Below are positions 47,867-56,556 of a DNA stretch of 64,000 nucleotides, one piece after another. The stretch spans positions 19,518-83,517 of the forward strand of contig CAZKWC010000005.1 in assembly GCA_964556425.1 (NCBI GenBank), given 5' to 3'. Under the pieces are notes generated by a model. That model made no database searches and was not told the origin of the DNA. It was given only the letters and a program-made list of their open reading frames with translations. This stretch comes from JALQUL01 sp964556425. Its GTDB lineage: Bacteria > Pseudomonadota > Gammaproteobacteria > Burkholderiales > Burkholderiaceae_C. Every line of letters starts with the position of its first letter. The first letter of the stretch is position 1. The translations under genes were made by a program, and so were the position numbers.

Positions 47867-47906
47867 AAAAAACTAACACAATAAAAAACCGCAAGCAACT
47901 TTTGCA

Positions 47907-48689
47907 TTACATTTTAAAGTCAGAACCCAAATAAACCCTACGAACTTCTGGATTTTGAATAATCAAACTAGGTTCACCTTGGGCTAAAACCTCACCTTGG
48001 TTAATAATATAAGCATGATCGCAAATACCTAAAGTTTCCCTTACATTGTGATCGGTAATCAACACGCCTAGTCCTTTGTTTTTTAGAAATTTAATAATTT
48101 TTTGAATTTCTAAAACGGCAATCGGATCAATACCAGCGAAGGGTTCATCTAATAAAATGAAACGAGGTTGAGTCGCAAGTGCTCTCGCAATTTCAGTTCG
48201 ACGCCTTTCGCCTCCCGATAATGCCATTGCATTAGTTTGACGAATATGGGTAATGCTGAGCTCTTGTAGTAAGGCCTCAAGACGTTTTTCGACTGACGAT
48301 TTTGATAATAACTTCCCCTCATTTGGGCCGTCTTTATAGCGTTGTAACTCGAGCACTGCTCGGATATTATCTTCTACGTTTAAAGCTCTAAAAATGGAAG
48401 GCTCTTGGGGCAGATAGCTAAGCCCTAAACGAGATCTACGATGAATTGGCATATGCGTTACATCAGTTCCATCAATCTCTAGACTTCCACCCTCTACTCC
48501 TACCAAGCCAACCACCATATAAAACGAAGTCGTTTTGCCAGCACCATTAGGGCCTAACAAGCCGACGACCGAACCTCTTTTGACTGTTAAAGAGACATCT
48601 TTTACGACTTTACGACCACCATAAGATTTGCTTAAGTGTTTAGCATCTAATCTTTGATCCGAAATTTCTAATTTTGCTGAATTGGGCAT
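47907..48689 (-). CDS. lptB: LPS export ABC transporter ATP-binding protein
   Basis: This 260-residue ABC ATPase powers LPS extraction from the inner membrane with LptFG and LptC. It has Walker [17 protein letters not shown], signature [15 protein letters not shown] and Walker [17 protein letters not shown]. The C-terminal [12 protein letters not shown] is typical of LptB. It lies between lptA (15 bases upstream) and rpoN. Confidence 0.97.
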   Translation of the reverse strand: MPNSAKLEISDQRLDAKHLSKSYGGRKVVKDVSLTVKRGSVVGLLGPNGAGKTTSFYMVVGLVGVEGGSLEIDGTDVTHMPIHRRSRLGLSYLPQEPSIFRALNVEDNIRAVLELQRYKDGPNEGKLLSKSSVEKRLEALLQELSITHIRQTNAMALSGGERRRTEIARALATQPRFILLDEPFAGIDPIAVLEIQKIIKFLKNKGLGVLITDHNVRETLGICDHAYIINQGEVLAQGEPSLIIQNPEVRRVYLGSDFKM

Positions 48690-48704
48690 TATGGATGACC
48701 CGCC

Positions 48705-49355
48705 TTATTTGGTTTTATTACCCAGTGTCTTACTGGATTTGAGAGGTGGAGCAGCCTCTACTGAGGCGCTGCTTGTAAGAACAGGAGTTGTCGCTGTATT
48801 AGGCTTAGCTCCAATGACAGCCTGAACCCTACCAGTTGGATTGGTGGGTGAAACATTGGACTTTCCACTATCAACAAAATAACGTTCTGTAGTGTTTTCA
48901 TAGGTAATTAAACTGCCTCTTAAATCATCAACCAAGGTAGTACCTGCAAGACGCTTTAAATTTGCGTTATTTCTTAATTTAACATTATCGGCTTTACCAT
49001 CGTAATCAATAATGTCTGAGGTGCCTTCAATAAACTCATTAATACCCTCACGTTTTTGACGAAAAAATGCTTGCGTTTTACCGTCACCAGTAATAGTGGC
49101 AAACTGATTGCCTTGGGCATCTTGCCTGACTTCAATTTTTGCGCCTCGCATTACAATTGAACCTTTGGTGATGACGACTCCACCTGTAAAAGTAGTAATT
49201 AACTTTTGATCATCATGACGCATAGCATCTGCTTGGGCATTCATTGGCATACCACTATCTGCCTTTTCCGCCCAAGCAAAGTTAGACAACATAGCAGATA
49301 CAAATAGAACAATCCATTTGTAATTCAACTGACGACTTATTCTATTCGTATTCAT
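48705..49355 (-). CDS. lptA: LPS transport periplasmic protein LptA
   Basis: This 216-residue protein has a signal peptide (IVLFVSAMLSNFAWA) and an OstA/LptA beta-jelly-roll domain. The segments GGVVITKGSIVMRGAKIEVRQ, ATITGDGKTQAFFRQK and DIIDYDGKADNVKLRNNA are visible. LptA bridges the inner- and outer-membrane LPS machines. The ATG at 49355 gives a clean signal peptide; an in-frame start 13 codons upstream is less likely. lptC and kdsC are not adjacent. Confidence 0.92.
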   Translation of the reverse strand: MNTNRISRQLNYKWIVLFVSAMLSNFAWAEKADSGMPMNAQADAMRHDDQKLITTFTGGVVITKGSIVMRGAKIEVRQDAQGNQFATITGDGKTQAFFRQKREGINEFIEGTSDIIDYDGKADNVKLRNNANLKRLAGTTLVDDLRGSLITYENTTERYFVDSGKSNVSPTNPTGRVQAVIGAKPNTATTPVLTSSASVEAAPPLKSSKTLGNKTK

Positions 49356-49400
49356 ATTTTTAATAACTGCTTGTAAAACTATAATCCAACACAACTCTGG

Positions 49401-50078
49401 TTAAGCTGATTTTTTTGCAATACCAGCTAAATACTCCACCACCGACAAGGCTCTGGTATTACCTTTTGCCAATTGACCATCGGTATAAAATTTACCTGCA
49501 ACACCAAACGAAGGTACGCCGTCAACTTGGTAATTGGCCACTATTTGTTTAGCTTTAGAAATTTTGGTATTTACTGAGAATGAATCGTAGGTGGCGTTAA
49601 ATGTGGTCATATCAAGACCTGCTGATTTTGCCCATGCTTTAACTCCTTCGGTAGAGCTTAAATTTTGGTTTTTAACATGAACCGCCAAAAACACTTGTTT
49701 ATGATATTGCTTTACCAAATTAAGCGCTTCAAGGGTATAAAACAGTTTTTGCATTGGAATAGCTCGAGGATCAAATGCAACAGGCACACGTTTAAAGGCT
49801 ATATCGGCTGGCAACTTTTGTAACCATTGCTCGAGTTCAGGCTCGAAAGCATTACAGTGGGGGCAGAAATAACCAAAAAACTCTATTACTTCTACTTTAC
49901 CTTTAGGGGCATCCACTGCTACTGGTTTAGATAAGGTTTCAAAATCAGTGCCTGTTGCGTATGAACTTGTTTGAGCAACACTAGTGCCTACACTTGATAA
50001 AGCGACCGCACCCAAGGCACCAACACCTGCCACCGATAAACCACTTTTAATCACAAAACTACGACGATTAACTGACAT
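49401..50078 (-). CDS. dsbA: Thiol:disulfide interchange protein DsbA with Tat-like signal
   Basis: This 225-residue periplasmic oxidase introduces disulfide bonds. The active site CPHC lies in EFFGYFCPHCNAFEPEL, and the cis-Pro loop is VDGVPSFGVAGKF. The N-terminus carries VNRRSFVIKSGLSVAGVGALGA, a twin-arginine-type signal rather than the Sec signal of E. coli DsbA. The ATG at 50078 follows GGAG at a spacing of six; an upstream ATG would add ten residues. It sits between the SPOR gene and lptA. Confidence 0.93.
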   Translation of the reverse strand: MSVNRRSFVIKSGLSVAGVGALGAVALSSVGTSVAQTSSYATGTDFETLSKPVAVDAPKGKVEVIEFFGYFCPHCNAFEPELEQWLQKLPADIAFKRVPVAFDPRAIPMQKLFYTLEALNLVKQYHKQVFLAVHVKNQNLSSTEGVKAWAKSAGLDMTTFNATYDSFSVNTKISKAKQIVANYQVDGVPSFGVAGKFYTDGQLAKGNTRALSVVEYLAGIAKKSA

Positions 50079-50159
50079 AGAAAACTCCATATATTTAAAA
50101 AACCTCAATATAGGTTAAAAAAACCTATTAAAAGATCAATTTACAAACTGTAACTAAGA

Positions 50160-50912
50160 CTACTGTGCTTTCACCAAACCGTTTTCAATTGAAGCTTTAT
50201 CTAACTTATTCTTCAAATTTTGTGCTTCAGCAGAAGTCATGGAAGTGGACCTCACTCTGTATATTAATTTACCGCCTTGATCGACTTCCGTGATTTTAGT
50301 CTCTATACCTAACAAAGCTAAACGAGCTTTTTGAGCAGATGCATCTTCTTTAGATTTAAATGCCCCTACTTGCACCGAATACAAAGAATTGGTGGAAATT
50401 GGAGAACTAGCTGGAGTTGCGGTGTTTTTAGAATTGGATTTTACGGGTGTTGCCACCGCTGATTCTGCGCTAATATCGCGAACAGTTGCCTTATCTGGAT
50501 TACTTGGTTTTGGCTCAACACCGACACCAATCACTTTGGCGTCCACCACCTCGCCACCGCCCTTGACTTTGGGCTTTAACTCGGTTGTGTCAGTGGTTTG
50601 AAGTGCATTCACTACCTGGTCAATGACATCAGATTGAGTTTCAGGCACTGGTAACAACACGCCACCATCTGAACTGGCACTTTTAGAAACCAAAGCAGGA
50701 GGTGTCGCCTTACCAAATAATTGAGCATTAGGATCCCAATTTTTGTTTTTGATAATTTCATCTAATGAATTTAATACCTCTTTGCCTTGCACTTTGTTGG
50801 TAATAGGCATTTTTGCCTTACTTAACCACAGGGCTAATCCAACGGCAACACCAATACCTAAAGTTAAACCTAGGACAATTCCAATAAAAGTACTACCGTT
50901 TTGATTTTTCAT
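50160..50912 (-). CDS. SPOR-domain membrane protein (FtsN-like)
   Basis: This 250-residue bitopic protein has one N-terminal span (FIGIVLGLTLGIGVAVGLALWL), a Ser/Thr/Pro-rich linker and a C-terminal SPOR domain. The domain (LYSVQVGAFKSKEDASAQKARLALLGIETKI) binds denuded glycan at the septum. The ATG at 50912 has GAGGAA five bases upstream. It follows argS by seven bases; argS-SPOR-dsbA is a common Burkholderiales order. It may take the FtsN role, but no FtsN-specific motif is evident. Confidence 0.9.
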   Translation of the reverse strand: MKNQNGSTFIGIVLGLTLGIGVAVGLALWLSKAKMPITNKVQGKEVLNSLDEIIKNKNWDPNAQLFGKATPPALVSKSASSDGGVLLPVPETQSDVIDQVVNALQTTDTTELKPKVKGGGEVVDAKVIGVGVEPKPSNPDKATVRDISAESAVATPVKSNSKNTATPASSPISTNSLYSVQVGAFKSKEDASAQKARLALLGIETKITEVDQGGKLIYRVRSTSMTSAEAQNLKNKLDKASIENGLVKAQ

Positions 50913-50919
50913 ATATTCC

Positions 50920-52593
50920 TCACATTTTTTGTGGAGCTGAAACACCAAGAGTGGCCAAACCATTTGCAATCACTTGAGCAGTTGCAGCCACTAAGGCCAA
51001 TCGAGCCAATTTTACCGTCTCATCCTCAACTAAAATTCTTTCTGCATCGTAATAGCTATGATAACAAGCAGCCAACTCACGTAAGTAGAAGGTCACATCG
51101 TGTGGGGCAAAATCACGTGCGGCAGCCGTTAATACTTCTGGAAATTTTGCTAATAACATTAATAGTGCCATAGCTTGCGGACTTTGTAATGGCTCTAGAT
51201 TTGCCTGAGACAACTCGGTTATGTTACCACCCCAAGTTGATAAAATAGTACAAATTCTAGCGTGGGCATACTGAACATAAAATACTGGATTTTCATTGTT
51301 TTTAGACACTGCTAAATCCACATCAAATAAATAGTCAGTATCGGGTTTGCGAGACAATAAAAAGAATCTTACAGCGTCAGCACTAGTCCACTCAATTAAA
51401 TCTCGTAAAGTCACGTACGAACCGGCACGCTTGCTGATTTTGACCTCTTCACCGCCCTTGACTACCCGTACCATCGTATGAAGCACATAATCAGGAAACC
51501 CTTTTGCAATTCCGCAATCTAAGGCTTGTAAGCCTGCCCTTACCCTCGCAATAGTGCCGTGATGGTCTGTACCTTGAATATTAATGGCCTTGGTAAAGCC
51601 ACGCTCCCATTTAGTCTGATGATAGGCCACGTCAGGTACAAAATAGGTATAAGTGCCATCTTGTTTGCGCATTACACGGTCTTTATCGTCACCATATTCA
51701 GTTGACTTTAACCATAAAGCGCCGTCTTGTTCGTAGGTATGACCTTTTGCCTGTAGTTGTTGAACGGCAGTTTCCACTTTACCACTCGTATAAAGACTAG
51801 ACTCTAAGTAATAATGATCAAACTTAACCCCAAAAGCTTGCAAATCTAAATCTTGCTCATGACGTAGATAAGCGACTGCAAAATCACGAATATTTTCTAA
51901 ATTATTAATATCCCCAGAAGCCGTCATTTCACGATCATCAGCTTTAACTGTTTTTTGAGCTAAATAATCGTCAGCTATATCTTGAATGTAATCACCGTTA
52001 TAAGATGATTCTGGCCATTCAGCATGACCAGGCTGAATGCCCTTAGCTCTTAATTGCGTACTGTTGGCTAAAGTAGCAATTTGTACACCCGCATCGTTGT
52101 AATAAAACTCACGATGAACTTTAAATCCTTGTGAAGCAAACAAGTTACAAATAGCATCGCCCAAGGCAGCTTGCCTTGCATGGCCTACATGCAAAGGTCC
52201 AGTAGGGTTAGCCGATACAAACTCGACCATTACTGAAGCCCCATTAGAGGGCTGCTGGCCAAATTTTTCTTTTGTTTCAAAAATTTGCGTAAGCACGCTT
52301 TGTTTAGCTGCTGGTGTTAATGTGATATTTAAAAACCCAGGACCTGCAATTTCAATAGAATTCACCCATTTTTGAAAAGCAGGGCTACTCATTAATGATT
52401 CTCTTAATTGTTCGCCTAATGCACGAGGATTTTTCCCCAATGGCTTTGCCAATTGCATCGCACTAGTACAAGCCAAGTCACCATGCGAGGCTACTTTAGG
52501 TAATTCAAAGGCGGCTTTAGCGCCAGCACCAGGGTTCAAAGACTCTAATTGAGCCGATAATTCTGCTAATAATTCAGATTTTGCTAATAACAT
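50920..52593 (-). CDS. argS: Arginyl-tRNA synthetase
   Basis: This 557-residue class I synthetase charges tRNA-Arg. It has the HIGH-type motif in [18 protein letters not shown] near residue 115, the KMSK-like [10 protein letters not shown] near 370, and a C-terminal anticodon-binding DALR domain ([15 protein letters not shown]). The N-terminal Add-1 domain is present. The ATG at 52593 is chosen, with AAGGA upstream. A tRNA-Arg gene lies in the window at 57.9 kb. Confidence 0.96.
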   Translation of the reverse strand: MLLAKSELLAELSAQLESLNPGAGAKAAFELPKVASHGDLACTSAMQLAKPLGKNPRALGEQLRESLMSSPAFQKWVNSIEIAGPGFLNITLTPAAKQSVLTQIFETKEKFGQQPSNGASVMVEFVSANPTGPLHVGHARQAALGDAICNLFASQGFKVHREFYYNDAGVQIATLANSTQLRAKGIQPGHAEWPESSYNGDYIQDIADDYLAQKTVKADDREMTASGDINNLENIRDFAVAYLRHEQDLDLQAFGVKFDHYYLESSLYTSGKVETAVQQLQAKGHTYEQDGALWLKSTEYGDDKDRVMRKQDGTYTYFVPDVAYHQTKWERGFTKAINIQGTDHHGTIARVRAGLQALDCGIAKGFPDYVLHTMVRVVKGGEEVKISKRAGSYVTLRDLIEWTSADAVRFFLLSRKPDTDYLFDVDLAVSKNNENPVFYVQYAHARICTILSTWGGNITELSQANLEPLQSPQAMALLMLLAKFPEVLTAAARDFAPHDVTFYLRELAACYHSYYDAERILVEDETVKLARLALVAATAQVIANGLATLGVSAPQKM

Positions 52594-52975
52594 GCGTTTT
52601 TTTTCCTTGAGCACTCGTTTACCACAGATAAAATTATAAAGTAGTAAATGATTTCATTTTTAATATATTGGCCAGGGCCAATTAATACTAAGTATTTGAT
52701 TTTAATAAATAAAATCAATAATATTTGTGTTAAACACTAGAGTTATGAACTCTTAATTGATACAAAATGACAAAAAATCATTACCTATTCTGCCTATGTT
52801 AAAGGGAAAGAGGTTTAACCTTGAACAAATTTGAAATAAAATGTCGGGGTGTTTATAAGAAAACGCATTTCATGCACGGTAGCTAAAGGATAATGGTCTG
52901 TCGCTTCCGCCCGATATTTTGGTAAAATTTGTCGGTTTGTGCACCTCGCCTGTTTACCCTGGACTGTTTATCACA
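52594..52975. other. Divergent intergenic region argS/cytochrome c4
   Basis: This 382-base region has no ORF and contains three inverted repeats. They are TTGGCC/GGCCAA (52668-52673/52676-52681), TTGATTTTA/TAAAATCAA (52696-52704/52710-52718) and AGAGTT/AACTCT (52739-52744/52748-52753). A likely promoter for the cytochrome gene lies at 52831-52859. The repeats may be operators for either direction. Confidence 0.5.
52831..52859 (+). promoter_or_regulatory. Predicted sigma-70 promoter of the cytochrome c4 gene
   Basis: TTGAAA (52831-52836) and TATAAG (52854-52859) are separated by 17 bases. This leaves a leader of about 110 bases before the ATG at 52976. Confidence 0.55.
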
Positions 52976-53614
52976 ATGAAAACCAACCGATCACTGACTT
53001 CTCATTTGGTAGCTGTTGCCCTAACCATGCTGGTTTCTGTACCTTCAATGGCTAACACAGCTGCTGCTCCTGCAAAAGCCGACCTCGCAAAAGGCGAAGC
53101 TAGTTTTGCTGCCGTTTGTGCTGCTTGTCATGCTGCAGATGGTAATTCTACTATTGTCGCCAACCCTAAACTCGCTGGTCAACATGCTGGTTATATTAAT
53201 AAGCAATTAACTGAGTTTAAATCGGGCAAGCGTGCCAATGCTGTTATGAGTGGCTTTGCTGGGGCTTTATCTCCTGCCGATATGACTAATATTAGCGCTT
53301 GGTTGGCCACACAAAAAGCAAAACCTAGTTTTGCCAAAGACAAAGACTTAGTACTTTTAGGCGAAAAAATTTACCGTGGTGGTATTGCCGATCGTCAAAT
53401 TGCAGCCTGTGCAAGTTGCCACGGTCCTAATGGCGCTGGTATTCCACAAATTTACCCACGTTTATCGGGTCAACACGCCGAATACACAGCCACTCAATTA
53501 AATGCCTTCCGTGAAGGTGTGCGCAAAAATAGCACTCAAATGACACAAGTAGCTGCCAAGCTCAATAACCGTGAAATTCAAGCTGTTTCCGACTATATTG
53601 CTGGATTGCGCTAA
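52976..53614 (+). CDS. Dihaem cytochrome c4
   Basis: This 212-residue periplasmic protein has a signal peptide ending SMA-NTAA near residue 27 and two class I cytochrome c domains with haem motifs CAACH (48-52) and CASCH (145-149). MSGFAGALSPADM and STQMTQVAAKLNNREIQ provide the methionine ligand regions. Cytochrome c4 carries electrons from the bc1 complex to terminal oxidases. The ATG at 52976 is preferred over a longer in-frame start at 52919 that would precede the signal peptide. It is convergent with a second dihaem cytochrome. Confidence 0.94.
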   Translation: MKTNRSLTSHLVAVALTMLVSVPSMANTAAAPAKADLAKGEASFAAVCAACHAADGNSTIVANPKLAGQHAGYINKQLTEFKSGKRANAVMSGFAGALSPADMTNISAWLATQKAKPSFAKDKDLVLLGEKIYRGGIADRQIAACASCHGPNGAGIPQIYPRLSGQHAEYTATQLNAFREGVRKNSTQMTQVAAKLNNREIQAVSDYIAGLR

Positions 53615-53640
53615 ATTCTAAATTAGTAATTTAATTAAAA

Positions 53641-53667
53641 AAGAGGTGTTCAACACCTCTTTTTTTT
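53641..53667 (+). terminator. Intrinsic terminator of the cytochrome c4 gene
   Basis: GAGGTGT (53643-53649) pairs with ACACCTC (53653-53659) around a TCA loop, flanked by A-rich and T8 runs. Confidence 0.92.
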
Positions 53668-53680
53668 GGAACTCAAAAAA

Positions 53681-53706
53681 AAGACCACAATTTAAATTGT
53701 GGTCTT
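53681..53706 (-). terminator. Intrinsic terminator of the minus-strand cytochrome gene
   Basis: AAGACCACAATTT (53681-53693) is followed directly by its perfect complement AAATTGTGGTCTT (53694-53706), with A and T runs outside. It faces the previous terminator, so the convergent genes are insulated from each other. Confidence 0.88.
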
Positions 53707-53734
53707 TTTTGCATTTAGCTTAAAACTAAAAGAA

Positions 53735-54388
53735 TTATCTAAAACGTGATTCTGGAGTAACTTCTAAATCAGTTGATAAAGAACCCATATATTTGGCTAA
53801 TAATTTGAGTTCATTATTAGTGAACTGCTTAGCAATGCCACCCATAATGGCGTTATTACGGCCTAAAACTGGTGATTTTCCATCTGCTTTGTAGGCTTTT
53901 AATGCTACAAATAAATAGTCAGGGTACTGACCCGCAATTTTTGGATAGGTTTCGGTAATTGGCTTGCTAAAGTTAGCACCGTGGCATGAAGCACAGTTAC
54001 CCTTAGTTAACAAGGCTTGGACTTCAGCGCTAGGTTTAACAGGTTCAGCAGCTGCTTTTTTAGAGCTTTTACCAGCGTAAAAGGCAGCGACATCGGTCAT
54101 ATCTTGCTCTGTTAAAGATTCTGCAATACCGCGCATGCTAGGATGTTTACGTTCGCCCTTTTTGTAAGCTGTAAGAGCTTCAATAATATATTTTTCGCTT
54201 TGGCCTGAAATCATAGGGACTTTATGAATTTCTGGAAAGGTGGCTTGATAGCCGACAATTCCATGGCAACCAATACACATTGCAACTTTAGTTTCAACTG
54301 CAGCATTGGTTTTGGGTTCTTGAGCTAAAGCTACACTGGTCACCTGGGCGACAGCAAGAGCCATCAAGGTTATTAATTTCTTATTCAT
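53735..54388 (-). CDS. Dihaem c-type cytochrome
   Basis: This 217-residue exported protein has a signal peptide (ITLMALAVAQVTSVALA) and two haem sites, CIGCH (38-42) and CASCH (132-136). HPSMRGIAESLTEQD and NAIMGGIAKQFTNNELKLLAKY supply probable methionine ligands. It is related to cytochrome c4 but more divergent. It probably shuttles electrons in the respiratory chain. It is divergent from the moxR gene, and such cytochrome pairs often flank moxR-coxE in Burkholderiales. Confidence 0.92.
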   Translation of the reverse strand: MNKKLITLMALAVAQVTSVALAQEPKTNAAVETKVAMCIGCHGIVGYQATFPEIHKVPMISGQSEKYIIEALTAYKKGERKHPSMRGIAESLTEQDMTDVAAFYAGKSSKKAAAEPVKPSAEVQALLTKGNCASCHGANFSKPITETYPKIAGQYPDYLFVALKAYKADGKSPVLGRNNAIMGGIAKQFTNNELKLLAKYMGSLSTDLEVTPESRFR

Positions 54389-54528
54389 TTGCGCACACAA
54401 TTCGTTAAGTTGCTTAGAGGGATTTCTTTTCGTCAGAGCGAGCTGATTTTATAGCGAATGGTTAAAATTGACAATAGTCAATTCAAGACCACCAATTTTA
54501 TGATAGATGTTGACCTTTAGGGGAAATT

Positions 54529-55529
54529 ATGAAGAAATTTGAAGGCTCGGAACAATATGTAGCCACCCAAGACCTCATGTTGGCGGTTAATGCCGCAGCC
54601 ACCTTACAAAAACCTTTGTTGGTAAAAGGTGAGCCAGGCACTGGTAAAACCATGTTAGCAGAAGAAGTAGCCAGCGCCTTAAACATGCCTTTATTACAGT
54701 GGCATATTAAATCAACCACTAAGGCACAGCAAGGCCTCTATGAATATGATGCGGTTAGCCGTCTGCGCGACTCACAATTGGGCGATGAAAAGGTCAAAGA
54801 CATTCANNNNNNNNNNNNNNNNNNNNNNNNNNNNNNNNNNNNNNNNNNNNNNNNNNNNNNNNNNNNNNNNNNNNNNNNNNNNNNNNNNNNNNNNNNNNNN
54901 NNNNNNCGGTTAGCCGTCTGCGCGACTCACAATTGGGCGATGAAAAGGTCAAAGACATTCATAACTACATTGTAAAAGGCGTATTGTGGCAGGCCTTCAC
55001 AGCTGAACAGCCAGTGGCCCTTCTAATCGATGAAATTGATAAAGCAGATATTGAGTTTCCCAACGACTTATTACGTGAAATCGATCGTATGGAGTTTTAT
55101 GTTTATGAAACTCGTGAACTGATCAAAGCCAAGCACAGGCCCCTCGTTTTTATTACCTCTAACAACGAAAAAGAACTTCCTGATGCATTTTTGAGGCGTT
55201 GTTTTTTTCACTACATTAAATTCCCAGATGCACCCACAATGCAAAAAATTGTTGATGTGCATTTCCCAGGACTTAAAAAAGAGTTGCTAAGTGCGGCCAT
55301 GAAAACCTTTTTTGAGATTAGAAATTTACCTGGCCTTAAAAAGAAACCATCTACTAGCGAGTTATTAGATTGGCTCAAACTGATTGTGGCAGAAGACATT
55401 CCATTGGATGCGTTGCAAAGTAAGGACGATAAGGTTTCTATTCCACCTTTGGTAGGTGCTTTGTTAAAAAATGAACAAGACGTCACTTTGTTTGAAAAAT
55501 TAGTATTTATGCAAAGTCGCAATAGATAA
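54529..55529 (+). CDS. MoxR-family AAA+ ATPase, split by a false assembly gap
   Basis: If the duplicated 55 bases and the N run are removed (join 54806 to 54962), one continuous frame of 281 residues results. It has Walker A GEPGTGKT (34-41), Walker B ALLIDEID (about 112-118), sensor 1 ITSNNEKELPDAFLRRC and the helical lid. MoxR ATPases act as chaperones that mature enzyme complexes, usually together with a von Willebrand A (VWA) protein. Here a CoxE-like VWA gene lies 1 kb downstream. The raw sequence as given shows an apparent break, but the reading frame phase is restored exactly by merging the overlap. Confidence 0.92.
54752..54806 (+). repeat. 55-bp contig-end copy within moxR (assembly duplicate)
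   Basis: Identical to 54907-54961 after the N run. The same overlap length occurs at the rnpB gap, which points to a common assembly cause. Confidence 0.88.
54807..54906. other. Assembly gap (100 N), probably false
   Basis: Exactly 100 N with 55 identical bases on either side. Merging the flanks restores an intact ATPase gene. Confidence 0.9.
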
Positions 55530-55711
55530 AAACCATTGAACAACCCCTGGTACTCATTTTGGGAATTCGTCTTGATAGCGCTTAAAAAAATAGCTTGGTA
55601 ACTCCGCCTTATTGATAAGGTGGGGCATCAACCAGCTTTTAGACTAAAAAGATTCCCATTGGCTAAGGGATATTAGAGTAAGGTTTATTTAATTTCCTAG
55701 AAAGATTAAAA

Positions 55712-55924
55712 ATGAATTCATTGTTAAAAGAAGGTATAAGCGACGCAATAGGTTTTGTGGTGGGCGCTTTGGCTGGCTATTTATTAGCTAGGCTTATAGG
55801 TTTTGATTTATTTGCCAAAGGCTACGGTAGCTCGAGTATTGTGGCAATCTTATTAGTGGGCCTAGGTGGAGGCTTAGGCTTACAAGCTTCTCGCAAATAC
55901 TTGCTCAAAAAGGATAAAAAATGA
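55712..55924 (+). CDS. Small membrane protein of unknown function
   Basis: This 70-residue protein has two hydrophobic, glycine-rich segments, about residues 12-28 (AIGFVVGALAGYLLARL) and 44-58 (IVAILLVGLGGGLGL), and a lysine-rich end. It is not a recognised family. Its stop overlaps the start of the GNAT gene by four bases (ATGA), which supports translation. It lies between moxR and coxE and may belong to that unit. Confidence 0.7.
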   Translation: MNSLLKEGISDAIGFVVGALAGYLLARLIGFDLFAKGYGSSSIVAILLVGLGGGLGLQASRKYLLKKDKK

Positions 55925-56532
55925 GTGCAGATTTATTTATTCAACCCATTCCAATGTCCATTCATGGGATTAGTTTAGTACCACTCGACTTATCCCATGA
56001 AGAAGGCCTGCGTTATGCCGCTCAAGATGGTGAACTCTGGAAAATAAGAGTCACCTCTGTTCCCGAACCAGAAAATACCAAAACTTATATTGAAAATGCT
56101 CTTGACATGCGTCAAGCGGGTAACCGATTGGCCTATGCAATTGTAATTACGGCTACTGGTCAAATCATTGGTACTAGCAGTTACCACGACATCGTTCCAG
56201 CCCTTAAAAGAGTAGAAATTGGCTGGACTTGGTATGCTAAAACATGGCAAAAAACCCATGTCAATGCCTGTTGTAAGTTGTTACTCATGACCCACGCCTT
56301 TGAAACCCTAGGTTGCAAAGTGGTGGGCTGGCGAACTGACAACTTTAATTACGCATCTCAAGCGGCGATTGAAAAATTAGGCGCTCGTAAAGATGGTGTG
56401 CTACGTGGCCATGCCTTTAGGCGTGATGGCACGATTCGAGACACTGTCATGTACAGCATGACGGCTGGAGAATGGCCTGAAGCCAAAGCCCAGTTACAAC
56501 ATCGTTTAGCGCGCTACCTTGAGTCAGCCTAA
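55921..56532 (+). CDS. GNAT-family N-acetyltransferase (RimJ-like)
   Basis: This 203-residue protein has the fold of acetyltransferases that modify N-terminal amines or small amines. KRVEIGWTWYAKTWQKTHVNACCKLLLMTHAFE carries the acetyl-CoA loop region, and VVGWRTDNFNYASQAAIEKLGARKDGVLRGHAFRRDG is typical of the RimJ/RimL branch. The substrate is unknown. It is translationally coupled to the small membrane protein gene and lies 24 bases before coxE. Confidence 0.88.
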   Translation: MSADLFIQPIPMSIHGISLVPLDLSHEEGLRYAAQDGELWKIRVTSVPEPENTKTYIENALDMRQAGNRLAYAIVITATGQIIGTSSYHDIVPALKRVEIGWTWYAKTWQKTHVNACCKLLLMTHAFETLGCKVVGWRTDNFNYASQAAIEKLGARKDGVLRGHAFRRDGTIRDTVMYSMTAGEWPEAKAQLQHRLARYLESA

Positions 56533-56556
56533 TTTTATTTTTACAGGCCTTGCAAA

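Noticed and set aside
54752..54961. Real tandem duplication or frameshift in moxR
   Set aside because: The exact 55-base overlap next to 100 N, seen twice in the window, is an assembly signature. Merging restores the frame.
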